NCBI GenBank assembly: GCA_963845735.1
Contig: CAWJTR010000001.1
Location: forward strand, 248,001 to 312,000
Reading direction: 5' to 3'
Length of the DNA: 64,000 bases
Origin: AP-15 sp963845735
Lineage (GTDB): Bacteria; Pseudomonadota; Alphaproteobacteria; ATCC43930; CGMCC-115725
Below, in pieces: positions 1 through 8,849 of the stretch. The notes under the pieces were generated by a model. The model was not told the DNA's origin, did no database searches, and saw only the letters and a program-made list of their open reading frames with translations. Made by a program: the position numbers and the translations under genes. How positions within the stretch are numbered: position 1 is the stretch's first letter; every line of letters begins with the position of its first letter.

Positions 1-102
1 GACAGCGACAAACGGGGCGCTTTCAAAACAGGCGAGACGGTCGAGCGCGCCGGCAAGCTCGGCGACGCACAGGGGTTGCGCGGAACCTCCCGGGCTCAGC
101 AC
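1..102 (-). CDS. tilS: tRNA(Ile)-lysidine synthase, N-terminal fragment (runs off the left edge)
   Basis: Only the first 34 codons lie in the window. They start at a GTG whose first bases overlap the cpoB stop (GTGCTGA, 7-base overlap). The fragment ends in a hydrophobic strand, PFVAV, just where TilS enzymes begin the PP-loop nucleotide-binding motif (VAVSGGxDS). TilS modifies the anticodon of tRNA-Ile2 with lysine in the cytoplasm. The assignment rests on this short match and on the usual alphaproteobacterial order pal-cpoB-tilS-ftsH. The catalytic loop itself is outside the window, so this is a context-supported call. Confidence 0.55.
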   Translation of the reverse strand, partial: MLSPGGSAQPLCVAELAGALDRLACFESAPFVAV

Positions 103-1157
103 CCGAGCCGCTTCTTCTCCTGCGCCGCCCTGTCTTTGATGGCGCTGCTCGAGTGCGGAAATGCATGGTCGAGTTGCATCAGCGCGATGCAGGCATTGTG
201 CTTTTGGTTGGCGCGTTCGAGCGACATCCCGAGCTTGAGCAGACCGTCAGGCGCCTTCGGCCCCTTCGGATAGCGCTGGTATCCCTCGGCAAAGGCGGCG
301 GCCGCCTCAGAGTATTTGCCGCGCGCATAAAAGCTTTCGCCCAGCCAATACTGGGCGTTGCCGGCCAACGGATCCTTGGGATGCTGCTGGACAAAGCTGC
401 GTAACGCATCTTCTGCAGCCGGATAGTCTGCCCGCCGCAGCAGACCGAACGCTGCATTGTATTGCGCGGAGGTCGAGGCAGCAGGCAATGTTCCCTCGCC
501 GGGCGGACGCAAGGTGCCGCCGCTTGCGGCGCTCGCAATCTGCGGCGTCAATTCGGTCGGCCTCGGGTAAGGCTGGTCCGGCACCGGCCCAGCCGAGCCA
601 GGGGGAGTCAATGTACCAAAGCTCGCCGATTGATCTGGCGGCGGCAAAGCGCTGGGGGGCGGCGGGCGGCCATAGGGCATCGCCGCCGCGTCGGTCATCG
701 GCGCAGACTCGCCCGCCGCCATCTCATGACTGCCAGGCGGGCGCCGGGGCGGCGGAGCCTCTGCCGACCCCGATAATTGGGCCTGGCCTTGACCGAGCCG
801 CACGTCGATGTCGCTGTTTACCTGCTCGAGGCGTTGGCGCAGCTGCTCGACCTCGTTTGTCATATTCTCCACGCGGCCGGTCAGGTCGCGCATCTGCTGC
901 TCGAGCCGATCCATCCGGACCTGAAGATTGACGGCGGTACTGGCGCCCCCAACGCCGGCCGGCGCTGTATCGCCGCTGTCGCGATAAACCTGCCGCTGCA
1001 GCATGCTGAGATCCCGCTCGATGCGGTCGAGGCGCTCCTGCGTCGCGGCATCCTGCGCTGCGGCGTCTTGGGCAAAGGCCATCAGCGCCGGCGCCATCGA
1101 AAGCATCACCACCAGCAGGGCCGGACGGGCTTGCGGCAGGAACGAGCGCCGGATCAT
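96..1157 (-). CDS. cpoB: Cell division coordinator CpoB (YbgF), periplasmic
   Basis: The protein is about 353 residues. It has a signal peptide (hydrophobic stretch ending near AFA), an N-terminal coiled coil with heptad repeats around residues 35-130, a long Pro/Ala/Gly-rich linker, and a C-terminal TPR block (for example YWLGESFYARGKYSEAAAAF). CpoB sits in the periplasm and links Tol-Pal constriction with peptidoglycan synthesis. An upstream in-frame ATG at 1226 exists, but the ATG at 1157 was chosen because it begins the signal peptide directly and has AAGAGG eight bases upstream. It is the last tol-pal gene before tilS. A 341-base gap separates it from pal, so it may have its own promoter. 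Confidence 0.9.
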   Translation of the reverse strand: MIRRSFLPQARPALLVVMLSMAPALMAFAQDAAAQDAATQERLDRIERDLSMLQRQVYRDSGDTAPAGVGGASTAVNLQVRMDRLEQQMRDLTGRVENMTNEVEQLRQRLEQVNSDIDVRLGQGQAQLSGSAEAPPPRRPPGSHEMAAGESAPMTDAAAMPYGRPPPPSALPPPDQSASFGTLTPPGSAGPVPDQPYPRPTELTPQIASAASGGTLRPPGEGTLPAASTSAQYNAAFGLLRRADYPAAEDALRSFVQQHPKDPLAGNAQYWLGESFYARGKYSEAAAAFAEGYQRYPKGPKAPDGLLKLGMSLERANQKHNACIALMQLDHAFPHSSSAIKDRAAQEKKRLGC

Positions 1158-1498
1158 CAGGTAGGCCTCTTGGATGCGCGCTGCGGCCTGGGGGTGGCGC
1201 GACGTGCGGGATCGAGCGATGCGCATCTACCACGGATGCTAGGGCCGGTTTTAGGCAAAAAAAGGGCGCGCCGCGAGCCTCGTCCACCCGAAACGGCGGA
1301 TATACGTGCGCCGGGGCTAGCGGCGCCGGACTGGGTGCACCGGCGAGGCGGTTCGGCAGGTGGGGCCGACGGCACAGGATCAAACGGAAACTCGCGATCA
1401 AGGCCAGATTTGATCCGCCGATTTACGCTCCGGACAACGTCCGGATCGCCGCAAAACAGGTTGGAGATGGCCGGGATGGGCCCGGCCAGGATGCCAGT
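1158..1498. other. Intergenic gap between pal and cpoB
   Basis: This 341-base stretch holds no convincing gene. On the minus strand it contains a perfect 7-bp hairpin just after the pal stop (arms 1469-1475 and 1481-1487, 5-base loop) with no clear T-run, and a GC palindrome followed by seven T residues near 1258-1273. Either could attenuate transcription between pal and cpoB. No promoter is obvious by eye. Confidence 0.4.
1469..1487 (-). terminator. Possible hairpin terminator or mRNA-end hairpin after pal
   Basis: The arms GGCCGGG and CCCGGCC form a perfect 7-bp stem 12 bases past the pal stop. The stem is not followed by a clean U-tract, so intrinsic termination is uncertain; it may instead protect the 3' end of the tolQRAB-pal message. 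Confidence 0.3.
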
Positions 1499-1984
1499 TC
1501 AGTTCACTGTGGTGATGGCGACGCGATTCTGCGCCCAGGCTTCCTCGTTCGAGCCCAGGACGATCGGACGCTCCTTGCCATAGCTGATCGTCGAAATGCG
1601 TGATGCCGGAATGCCCGCGGCGACCAGCACATTCTTGACCGCCGCGGCCCGGCGCTCGCCAAGGGCGAGGTTGTACTCGCGCGTGCCGCGTTCGTCGCAA
1701 TGACCCTCGATCGTGACCGAGACGTTCGGGTAGTGCTGCAGCCAACTGGCCTGCCGCTGCAGAATCTGCTGAGCTTCGGAGCTGATATCCGACCGATCGA
1801 ATTCGAAAAACACCCGGTCGCCGGCGGTCTGCGCCAAATCCTGCTGTGAACCCGGAACCACCGAACCGACACCGCCGGGCGGACCGCCCGCGCCGGGCGG
1901 ACCGGGCGGTGGCGCCGGCGGCGTGCTGCTGCAAGCGGCGAGCAGTAAAAATACTCCCACCAAGCCAATAACTTTCATACGCAT
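1499..1984 (-). CDS. pal: Peptidoglycan-associated lipoprotein Pal
   Basis: This 161-residue outer-membrane lipoprotein has a signal sequence ending in the lipobox LLAAC, a Gly/Pro-rich spacer, and an OmpA-like peptidoglycan-binding domain. That domain shows FEFDRSDIS, EGHCDERGTREYN, LGERRA and SYGKERP. Pal anchors the outer membrane to peptidoglycan and partners TolB. It starts 45 bases downstream of tolB and is probably co-transcribed with it. Either ATG at 1984 or the one two codons on (1978) could be used; a G-rich stretch precedes both. Length and motifs are typical. Confidence 0.95.
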   Translation of the reverse strand: MRMKVIGLVGVFLLLAACSSTPPAPPPGPPGAGGPPGGVGSVVPGSQQDLAQTAGDRVFFEFDRSDISSEAQQILQRQASWLQHYPNVSVTIEGHCDERGTREYNLALGERRAAAVKNVLVAAGIPASRISTISYGKERPIVLGSNEEAWAQNRVAITTVN

Positions 1985-2029
1985 ATCGAAAACCCCCGTG
2001 AAATGGGATGGAGAGTATCCTGCCGCCGC

Positions 2030-3373
2030 TCAACGCAGCAAGGGAGACCAGGCCGGATCCGACGCAGCTCCCGGAGTAGGCACGTCACGCCGGTTGTATC
2101 CGGTCAAGTCGATTGTCTGCAGGTGCGGCGAACCGCCGTAGCCGCGCGAATCGGATGGCCCCTGGGCGAAATACATCAGTACCCGGCCATTAGGCGCCCA
2201 GGTCGGCCCCTCGACCAGAAAACCCTGCGTCAACAGCCGCTCGCCCGAGCCGTCCGGGTGCATCACCCCGATATAGAACGAGCCGGTGCCGATCTTGGTG
2301 AAGGCGATCAGATCGCCGCGCGGTGACCACACCGGTGTGCCGTAGTGGCCCGAGCCAAAGCTGATCCGCCTCGCGCCGCCGCCATCGGCGCTCATCACGT
2401 AGAGCTGCTGCGAGCCGCCGCGATCGGAATTAAACACGATCTGGCTGCCGTCCGGCGAATAGCACGGCGAGGTGTCGATCGCTTGATCATCCGTAAGGCG
2501 CGTTGCCCGGTGCGTGCGCAGATCGAACGTATAAATGTTGGTGGCGCCGTTTTGGGCGCGGCTCAAGACGACCCGATTGCCGTCGGGTGAAAATCGCGGC
2601 GCAAAGGTCATGCCGGGAAAGTCGCCGATCACTTCCTGCTGCCCGGTGTCGATGTTCAGCAGATAGACGCGTGGGGTTTTAGTGGCATAGGACAGGTAGG
2701 TGATCTCCTGCGCCGTCGGCGAGAAGCGCGGGGTCAGCACCAGCGCCCGCCCGTCGGTCAGATATTTGTTGTTGGCGCCATCCTGATCCATGATCGCCAG
2801 ACGCTTGATCCGGTCCTGAGCCGGGCCGGACTCGGCGACATAGACGATGCGCGTGTCGAAATATCCCTCTTCCCCGGTGATCCGCTTGTAGATCTCGTCG
2901 GCGATGATGTGGGCGATGCGGCGCCAATTCTGCGGCGTCGTCGTATAACCAAAGCCGGTCAGCTGCTGCTCGGCAAAGACATCCCAAAGCCGGAACTGGA
3001 CCCCAAGCCTTCCATCACCTTGAGTTTGGACCGTGCCGGTGACCAGCGCCTGCGCGTTGAGCTGCCGCCAGTCGCCAAATCGGGGCGCGGTGCTGTCGGT
3101 CGCCGATACGTTCTGGATAAAGCTTCGCGGATCGATCGGCCGAAACAGTCCCGAGCGTTCGAGATCGGCCGAGATCACGCCGGCGATATTGCTTCCGGCC
3201 TGCGCTTCACCGCCGCCCGCGCCGGCAAAGGCCGGGATCGCGATCGGCATCGGCTGGACTTGGCCGCTGGTAATGTCGATCCGCAGCTCGGCGCGCGCCG
3301 GCGCGCCCGTCCACAGCAGGGCCGTGAGCAAGATCGTCAGTGCGCCGTAAGGAGCGAGGCGGCGTTGGTTCAT
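2030..3373 (-). CDS. tolB: Tol-Pal system periplasmic protein TolB
   Basis: The protein is 447 residues, with a signal peptide (cleavage near ARA-EL), an N-terminal TolB domain (residues about 30-160) and a C-terminal WD40-like PD40 beta-propeller with repeats of the FSPDGNRVV and YSPDGSQIVF kind. TolB binds Pal and connects it to TolA during cell constriction. The ATG at 3373 overlaps the tolA stop (ATGA), which sets the start. The same reading frame continues upstream into tolA sequence because tolA is frameshifted; that extension is not part of TolB. Confidence 0.95.
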   Translation of the reverse strand: MNQRRLAPYGALTILLTALLWTGAPARAELRIDITSGQVQPMPIAIPAFAGAGGGEAQAGSNIAGVISADLERSGLFRPIDPRSFIQNVSATDSTAPRFGDWRQLNAQALVTGTVQTQGDGRLGVQFRLWDVFAEQQLTGFGYTTTPQNWRRIAHIIADEIYKRITGEEGYFDTRIVYVAESGPAQDRIKRLAIMDQDGANNKYLTDGRALVLTPRFSPTAQEITYLSYATKTPRVYLLNIDTGQQEVIGDFPGMTFAPRFSPDGNRVVLSRAQNGATNIYTFDLRTHRATRLTDDQAIDTSPCYSPDGSQIVFNSDRGGSQQLYVMSADGGGARRISFGSGHYGTPVWSPRGDLIAFTKIGTGSFYIGVMHPDGSGERLLTQGFLVEGPTWAPNGRVLMYFAQGPSDSRGYGGSPHLQTIDLTGYNRRDVPTPGAASDPAWSPLLR

Positions 3374-4364
3374 AACAAATCCTTTGGGCTGAAATCGACA
3401 ACCATGTCCTTCCAGACGTCGTATTTGTCTGGTGGCAGGCGGAGCGGCCGGCATAGCGGGTTGAAAAAGGCGCGCCGGGCGCTTTCCGCGGCGGCGCGGA
3501 AGAACGGGTCGGCGGCGAGCCCGCCCCTGATCGACGATCGCTGCCTGCTGGACCATGCCGTCGGGTCCGACTTCGACCCGGAGTTCGACGACCAGATCCT
3601 TGGCGTCACGTGCGCCCGCCGGAATGTTCCAGCAGCGCGAGATCTGCTCACGGATCATGTCGACCTCGCTCGCGCTCAGCTGGCTGCCCAAAGGCGCGCG
3701 GGGCTGCGACGACGCGGTTCCCGAAGCGGTCCGCATGCTCTGCGGCGGCTCGTCCGGCGATGGCGCGGTGTCCTGCGCGGCCAGATTTTTCAACAGCGCG
3801 TCGAACTGTCCGGGATCGTATTTCCTGGCTTCAGCCTTTGCCTCGGCCCGCGCGAGTCTGCTGTGGCTTTTCGGGGGTCGGTTCAGGCGCTTCGACCTTC
3901 TCGACCGGTTTCGGCGGCGGTGGCGGCGGCGCCGGCTTGGGCTCGGGCAGCGGAGGCGGCGGCGGGAGTGGCGCCGGCTTCTGCTCCGGCGGCGCCGGCG
4001 GAGCCGGGGGGGCCGCGGCGGCCGAAGGCGGCGGCGCCGGTTGGGGTGGGGTCGGCTCGGGCTCGGGCTTTGGCCCCGGCGGACCCGGCACCGGCACATC
4101 CGGCTTGGCCTCGCGTTCGGGCATATTCGGGTTGGGGTGCGTCGCCCGGGTCTCCGGCCCCATCGTCACCAGCTGAACCGCGATCGGCATCTCCTGCGGC
4201 GTCGGTGGATGAAACAGGGTCGGTAGACCAAAGATGAAAAGGCTGCCGAGGACGAGGTGCAATACCCCCGACAAGGCCAGACCGCGCCGACCGACGCCGT
4301 CGGGCATCGCCTCCGGGAGCTGGGGTTCCGGCGGGAGGGCCGGTTCGGCGATGGCCAGGCTCAT
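3370..4364 (-). CDS. tolA: Tol-Pal inner-membrane protein TolA, interrupted by two frameshifts
   Basis: TolA spans the periplasm between TolQ/TolR and TolB/Pal. The N-terminus has one membrane segment (residues about 28-50), followed by a long Pro/Ala/Lys-rich arm. The frame closes after about 177 codons, but the protein resumes in a second frame near 3850 (AEAKAEARKYDP...), and again in a third near 3522, giving the usual C-terminus (ADPFFRAAAESARRA, PDKYDVWKDMVVDF). The end overlaps the tolB start as ATGA. All pieces look intact, so two single-base indels are the simplest explanation. True gene decay would be unexpected in an otherwise complete tol operon. Confidence 0.85.
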
Positions 4365-4388
4365 CCTTGCGCGCCCGCTGACCGGTTC

Positions 4389-4889
4389 TCAGTGCTTTGC
4401 AGTCCGTGCCGGGGTCGCGGCGGCTGCCGCCTCATGGGCGGTCGTGTCCGCCACTCCTGTCGGCGTCTGCGCGATCAGCGAAACCTTGCGAAAGCCCGCA
4501 GCGCTGATCAGGCTCATGACCTCGAGCACGCGGCCGTAATCGATCGACTTGTCGGCCCTGACATAAACAAGCGCATCGGGGTTGGCGCCGGTGATCGCCT
4601 GCAGGCGAGGCACAAGGGCTTCGGTCGGCAGCTCGGTGTCCTGGATAAAGATCTTGCCCTCGTTGTTAACGGTGATGACCAGCGGCTCTTTCGGCTCGGT
4701 GATCGGCGGCGCCTGGGTCTGGGGCAAGTCGACGGGCACCCCCACGGTCAGCAGCGGGGCCGCGACCATGAAAACGACGAGCAGCACCAGCATGACATCG
4801 ACGAGCGGCGTCACATTGATTTCGGCCATCGGCCGATAGCGCCCGGCGCGGATAACGCGGCCGTTGCCGCTGAGGCTCGACAGCGCCAC
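4389..4889 (-). CDS. tolR: ExbD/TolR family energy-transducing protein TolR
   Basis: This 166-residue protein has one N-terminal membrane helix containing the functional Asp (NVTPLVDVMLVLLVVF, D31), then a periplasmic domain with the ExbD pattern (ALVYVRADKSIDYGRV). TolR works with TolQ as a proton channel that energises TolA. The C-terminal tail after about residue 140 is Ala/Thr-rich and longer than in enterobacteria. It lies 3 bases after tolQ and 24 bases before tolA, so these genes form one operon. Confidence 0.95.
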   Translation of the reverse strand: MALSSLSGNGRVIRAGRYRPMAEINVTPLVDVMLVLLVVFMVAAPLLTVGVPVDLPQTQAPPITEPKEPLVITVNNEGKIFIQDTELPTEALVPRLQAITGANPDALVYVRADKSIDYGRVLEVMSLISAAGFRKVSLIAQTPTGVADTTAHEAAAAATPARTAKH

Positions 4890-4892
4890 TGG

Positions 4893-5621
4893 TCAGGGCC
4901 TCTCGTCGAGCTGGCGCGACAGGATCGCACTGAATTCCGAGGAAAAGGCTTCGAGCCGGCCGGCGTAGCGCCCGAAATCCGTTGCCAGCTTGTTGTAGGC
5001 GATGACCGCAGGGATCGCGGCGACGAGGCCGAGCGCGGTGGCGAACAGCGATTCGGCGATGCCGGGGGCGACGACTGCGAGGCTGGTGTTCTTGGAGGCG
5101 GCGATCGACTGAAAGCTGTCCATGATGCCCCAGACCGTGCCGAACAGCCCGACGAACGGCGCGGTCGCGCCGACCGTGGCGAGAAACGCCATGAAGCGCT
5201 CGACCCTCTCCATCTCGCGGCCGACGGTGACGTTCATGACCCGCTCGATACGCTGCTGCAGGCTCGCGCGCATGATCGCGGTGCCGAGCAGGCCCTTGGC
5301 GGCGCTGCGCCGCCACTCGCGCATCGCCGCCGAAAACACCGCGGTCATCGGATCGGGCGGACGCTGGCCGACGCGCTCGTAAAGATCGTCGAGCGAGCCG
5401 CCCGACCAGAAGCTTTCCTCAAAGCTCGACGCCGCATGGCGCAGGCGGCGGAGCCGGATCACCTTGTCGAATATGACCGCCCACGACCAGAACGACGCGA
5501 GCAACAAGATCAGCATGACGATTTTGACGATGGCATCTGATTGCAGAAACAACGCAATGATCGAAAGGTCATGGGGAACCGCACCGGCGAGCGGCAGGGT
5601 GTCGACAGCGGAAGGCGGCAT
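4893..5621 (-). CDS. tolQ: MotA/TolQ/ExbB proton channel TolQ
   Basis: The protein has 242 residues and three membrane segments (near residues 30-50, 140-165 and 180-200). It carries the family signature in the second and third helices (TAPFVGLFGTVWGIMDSF and IAESLFATALGLVAAIPAV). TolQ forms the proton-conducting stator with TolR in the inner membrane. The gene starts 72 bases after ruvB. The thioesterase gene ybgC, which usually stands between ruvB and tolQ, is not there. Confidence 0.95.
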   Translation of the reverse strand: MPPSAVDTLPLAGAVPHDLSIIALFLQSDAIVKIVMLILLLASFWSWAVIFDKVIRLRRLRHAASSFEESFWSGGSLDDLYERVGQRPPDPMTAVFSAAMREWRRSAAKGLLGTAIMRASLQQRIERVMNVTVGREMERVERFMAFLATVGATAPFVGLFGTVWGIMDSFQSIAASKNTSLAVVAPGIAESLFATALGLVAAIPAVIAYNKLATDFGRYAGRLEAFSSEFSAILSRQLDERP

Positions 5622-5693
5622 TCTTTGAACCTTTTATGGCGTCTTTTGGACGATCGTCGGTGTGGGCGTCGGCATCGGTGTTGTGCGGCGGCG

Positions 5694-6764
5694 TCACGGC
5701 ACCTCCTCGGCCTCGTCGACGACCGGCAGGCGTGCCAGAAGGTCGAGCTGGGCCGGCAGCACCGCCGGCATCGGCAGGCCAAGATGGCGAAAAGCGAGCT
5801 GGGTCAGCATGCGGCCGCGCGGCGTGCGCTGCACAAACCCTTCCTGGATCAGGTATGGCTCGATGACCTCTTCGACGACGTCACGCTCGTCGCCGAGAGC
5901 CGCCGCCATGGTCTCGACCCCGACCGGGCCGCCGCCGTAATTCTCGGCGATGCAGCGCAGATAGCGCCGGTCCATGCCGTCGAGCCCGCACCCGTCGACT
6001 TCGAGCCGCAACAGCGCCGCGTCGGCCGCGGCAAGATCGACCATCGCCAGGCCCTCGACCGCGGCAAAGTCGCGAATCCGCCGCAGCAGACGCATCGCCA
6101 CGCGCGGCGTGCCGCGGGCGCGGCGGGCGACTTCGGCGGCGCCGTCGGCCCGCAAATCGAAGGCGAGCACCCGGGCGCCGCGGCCGACGATCAGCGCGAG
6201 CTCGGCCGGTTCGTAGAACAACAGCCGCAGCGGGATGCCAAAGCGCTCGCGCAAAGGTCGGGTGATCAGCCCCGACCGGGTCGTGGCTCCGACCAAGGTG
6301 AAGGGCGGCAACGGATAGCGAATGGAATGAGCGCCCGGCCCCTCGCCAATGATCAGATCGAGGTGAAAATCCTCCATCGCCGGATAGAGGATTTCCTCGA
6401 CCGAGGGGGCCAGTCGATGGATTTCGTCGATGAACAACACGTCGCGCGGCTGGAGATTGGTCAGTAGCGCGGCGAGATCGCCGGCGCGTTGAATGACCGG
6501 GCCCGAAGTGGCGCGAAAGCCCACCCCCATTTCGCGCGCGACGATCTGCGCCAAGGTGGTCTTACCGAGCCCCGGCGGCCCGAACAACAGCACGTGGTCG
6601 AGCGCTTCGCCGCGCGCTTTGGCGGCCTCGATAAAGACGCCCAGATTGTCCCGCAGCTGGCGCTGGCCGACGAATTCGGCCAATGTCAGCGGCCGCAGCG
6701 AAGTCTCGGCGGCATCCTGCTCAGCGCGTTCGGGAGCGATGATGCGTGGCCCGGCCTCGCTCAT
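5694..6764 (-). CDS. ruvB: Holliday junction branch-migration ATPase RuvB
   Basis: This 356-residue AAA+ motor shows Walker A (GPPGLGKTT), Walker B (DEIH), sensor I (GATTR) and the RuvB C-terminal winged-helix domain (IEPYLIQEGFVQRTPRGR). It drives branch migration with RuvA during recombination repair. It begins 13 bases after ruvA, in the order ruvC-ruvA-ruvB. Length and all motifs are typical. Confidence 0.97.
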   Translation of the reverse strand: MSEAGPRIIAPERAEQDAAETSLRPLTLAEFVGQRQLRDNLGVFIEAAKARGEALDHVLLFGPPGLGKTTLAQIVAREMGVGFRATSGPVIQRAGDLAALLTNLQPRDVLFIDEIHRLAPSVEEILYPAMEDFHLDLIIGEGPGAHSIRYPLPPFTLVGATTRSGLITRPLRERFGIPLRLLFYEPAELALIVGRGARVLAFDLRADGAAEVARRARGTPRVAMRLLRRIRDFAAVEGLAMVDLAAADAALLRLEVDGCGLDGMDRRYLRCIAENYGGGPVGVETMAAALGDERDVVEEVIEPYLIQEGFVQRTPRGRMLTQLAFRHLGLPMPAVLPAQLDLLARLPVVDEAEEVP

Positions 6765-6777
6765 GACCCGACAGCTC

Positions 6778-7389
6778 TCATGGGGCGCGCTCCTGGAGCG
6801 CCGCGCGGATCAGCGCATCGACCCCGGCGCCGCTGCCGAGCCGGTTCATCGCCATCCCTACCGCAGCAAAGGCTTCGGCGCGCCCCCATTGGAGATTGAC
6901 CAGCGCCGAAACGGCGTCGGCGGCTGGGCCGGTATCGGCGATGGCGGCGGATGGCGGCGGCGCCGACAGCGAGGGCGCCGGGACGAGCCCGCTGACTTTG
7001 TCCTTGAGCTCGTTGACGATGCGCGCGGCGAGCCTGGGTCCGACTCCGTCGGCACGCGCCAGCACCGCGCGATCTTGGGCGAAAATGGCGAGACCGAGTT
7101 CCTCGGCAGGCACCGCTGACAGGATCGAAAGGGCGAGTCGCGCGCCCACCCCCTGAACCGTCGTCAGCAGCCGGAACCAGTCGCGTTCGGACGCGTCAAT
7201 AAAGCCGTAGAGGTGGATGTGGTCCTCGCGCACATGCGTCTCGATCAACAGGCGCGCGGGTGCGCCCGCCGGCGGCAATCGGCCGATCGTCCGGGTCGAG
7301 CAGAAGGCGAGATAACCGACGCCGCCGACGTCGATGACCGCGCTGTCCTCGCCGACCGAATCGACGATCCCGGCGAGCCGGGCGATCAT
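6778..7389 (-). CDS. ruvA: Holliday junction-binding protein RuvA
   Basis: The protein has 203 residues. It has an N-terminal OB fold (MIARLAGIVDSVGEDSAVIDVGGVGY), paired helix-hairpin-helix motifs (LLTTVQGVGARLALSILS and ADGVGPRLAARIVNELKDK) and a C-terminal RuvB-binding domain (SALVNLQWGRAEAFAAV). It holds the four-way junction open for RuvB. The ATG overlaps the ruvC stop (ATGA). Confidence 0.95.
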   Translation of the reverse strand: MIARLAGIVDSVGEDSAVIDVGGVGYLAFCSTRTIGRLPPAGAPARLLIETHVREDHIHLYGFIDASERDWFRLLTTVQGVGARLALSILSAVPAEELGLAIFAQDRAVLARADGVGPRLAARIVNELKDKVSGLVPAPSLSAPPPSAAIADTGPAADAVSALVNLQWGRAEAFAAVGMAMNRLGSGAGVDALIRAALQERAP

Positions 7390-7879
7390 CGGATTGCTTC
7401 CCAGGCGCGGCGGGTCAGTGCGAGGTGGGCATGACAGATCGCCACGGCAAGCGCATCGGCGGCGTCGGCCGCGCCGGTCTCGCAGCCCGGCAGGATCCGC
7501 CGAACCATCATCTGCACTTGCGACTTCTCGGCATGCCCCGCCCCGACGACCGCCTTTTTGATCAAATTCGCCGAATATTCGGCGACCGGCAGCCCGCGCT
7601 CGGCCGGAGCCAGCAGCACGACGCCGCGGGCGACGCCGAGCTTCAAGGTCGAAGCCGGGTTGCGATTGACGAAGGTCTCCTCGACCGCGGCCTCGTCAGG
7701 GTGAAAGCGTTCGAGCACATCGCCGATCTGGCGAAACAGCGACACCAGTCGCATCGCCAGCGGCTGATCGGTCGCGGCGTGCGCCACGCCGTCGCGACAT
7801 GGGTAAGACGATTGCCGTCGACGTCGATAACTCCCCAGCCGGTATGCCTCAGCCCGGGATCGAGCCCCAAGACGCGCAT
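7386..7879 (-). CDS. ruvC: Crossover junction endodeoxyribonuclease RuvC, one frameshift
   Basis: RuvC cuts Holliday junctions in the RuvABC resolvasome. The first frame gives MRVLGLDPGLRHTGWGVID, including the catalytic Asp7. Near 7796 the frame breaks, and the rest continues one frame over (FHPDEAAVEETFVNRNP with the catalytic Glu, then CETGAADAADALAVAICHAH with the C-terminal acidic pair). One base is missing inside GC-GACGGC. The total length (about 164 residues) fits RuvC. The start is the ATG at 7879, with yebC 70 bases upstream. Confidence 0.9.
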
Positions 7880-7893
7880 CGCCTAGAACCCCT

Positions 7894-7910
7894 CCCCCCG
7901 GGCCGGGGGG
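7894..7910. repeat. REP-like GC palindrome between yebC and ruvC
   Basis: The 17-base palindrome CCCCCCGG-G-CCGGGGGG sits in the short gap between the yebC stop and the ruvC start. Similar C-run/G-run palindromes occur near 13648-13673 and 46846-46879, which suggests a small dispersed family. Confidence 0.45.
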
Positions 7911-7949
7911 AAAGGGAGCACGAAGTCCGCCCGGCTCGATCGGTCATTC

Positions 7950-8699
7950 TCAGGCGCCGAGCCGCGCCATTACGTCCTCAGCCACTTCGAAATTGGCGTA
8001 GACGTTCTGGACATCGTCGCTGTCCTCGAGCGTCTCGAGCAGCTTGAAGAGCGCGATCGCGTTGTCCTCGTCGATCGGCGCCGTCGTCTTTGGCCGCCAG
8101 GCGAGCCGGGCCGAAGCAGCCGGGCCGAAATGCTGTTCGAGCGCGTCGCGCACAGTGTTGAAATCGTCGGCCGCGCTGGTCACGAGATGCTGCTCGGCAT
8201 CGCTTTCGACATTGTCGGCGCCGGCCTCGATGACCGCCTCGAACATGTCGTCGGCGCCGGCCGCTCCCGCCGGATAGACGATCTCGCCGACGCGATCGAA
8301 CAGGAAACCGACGCTGTTGGTCTCGCCGAGCGCGCCCCCGGCCTTGGTAAAGGCGGCGCGGATTTCGCTCGCGGTGCGGTTGCGGTTGTCGGTCAGCGCC
8401 TCGACGATGACCGCGGTCCCGCCCGGCCCGTAGCCCTCGTAGCGCACCTCGTCATAGGCCGAATCGGCCTCACCGCCGGCGCCGCGCCGAATCGCGCGGT
8501 CGACCGTGTCCTTCGGCATGTTGGCCTGGCGGGCGGCCAGCACCGCCGCGCGCAGCCGCGGGTTCGCAGCGGGATCGGGCAGTCCGGTACGGGCCGCAGT
8601 CGTCAATTCCCGGATGATCTTGGTGAAGACCTTGCCGCGCTTTTTGTCCTGCGCGCCCTTCCGGTACATGATGTTTTTAAATTGCGAGTGGCCTGCCAT
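7950..8699 (-). CDS. yebC: YebC/PmpR-family transcriptional/translational regulator
   Basis: The protein is 249 residues and starts with the invariant MAGHSQFKNIMYRKGAQDKKR. The open frame extends 32 codons further upstream, but that part lacks family similarity, so the ATG at 8699 is used. It has TACO1-like domain features (ANMPKDTVDRAIRRGAG, YEGYGPGG, NRNRTASEIRAAF). YebC proteins bind DNA or the ribosome; some members relieve stalling at polyproline. It lies just upstream of ruvCAB, the usual bacterial position. Confidence 0.95.
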   Translation of the reverse strand: MAGHSQFKNIMYRKGAQDKKRGKVFTKIIRELTTAARTGLPDPAANPRLRAAVLAARQANMPKDTVDRAIRRGAGGEADSAYDEVRYEGYGPGGTAVIVEALTDNRNRTASEIRAAFTKAGGALGETNSVGFLFDRVGEIVYPAGAAGADDMFEAVIEAGADNVESDAEQHLVTSAADDFNTVRDALEQHFGPAASARLAWRPKTTAPIDEDNAIALFKLLETLEDSDDVQNVYANFEVAEDVMARLGA

Positions 8700-8849
8700 C
8701 GATCTCCGCGCAGCTCCCCGTCGGCCTCGGGTGTGAAACCCTTCATAGGGGCTGTCAGACCGGGCTAACAATCCAATATGGCAGGATTGGGGCATCTGGG
8801 CCGCGATCCGAGCGGCCTTGCGAACCGCCCAATTCCTGCTAGTTCGAGC

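Noticed and set aside
3370..4364. Programmed frameshifting in tolA
   Set aside because: There is no slippery heptamer with a following structure, and similar breaks occur in many unrelated genes nearby. A sequence error explains it better.
4257..5540. Long open frame of 427 codons on the plus strand opposite tolR and tolQ
   Set aside because: It is a shadow of well-supported minus-strand genes in high-GC DNA and has no family features. The same applies to other long antisense frames, for example opposite rnr (26270-27829), topA (28216-29883), M81 (45614-46888) and typA (54581-56353).
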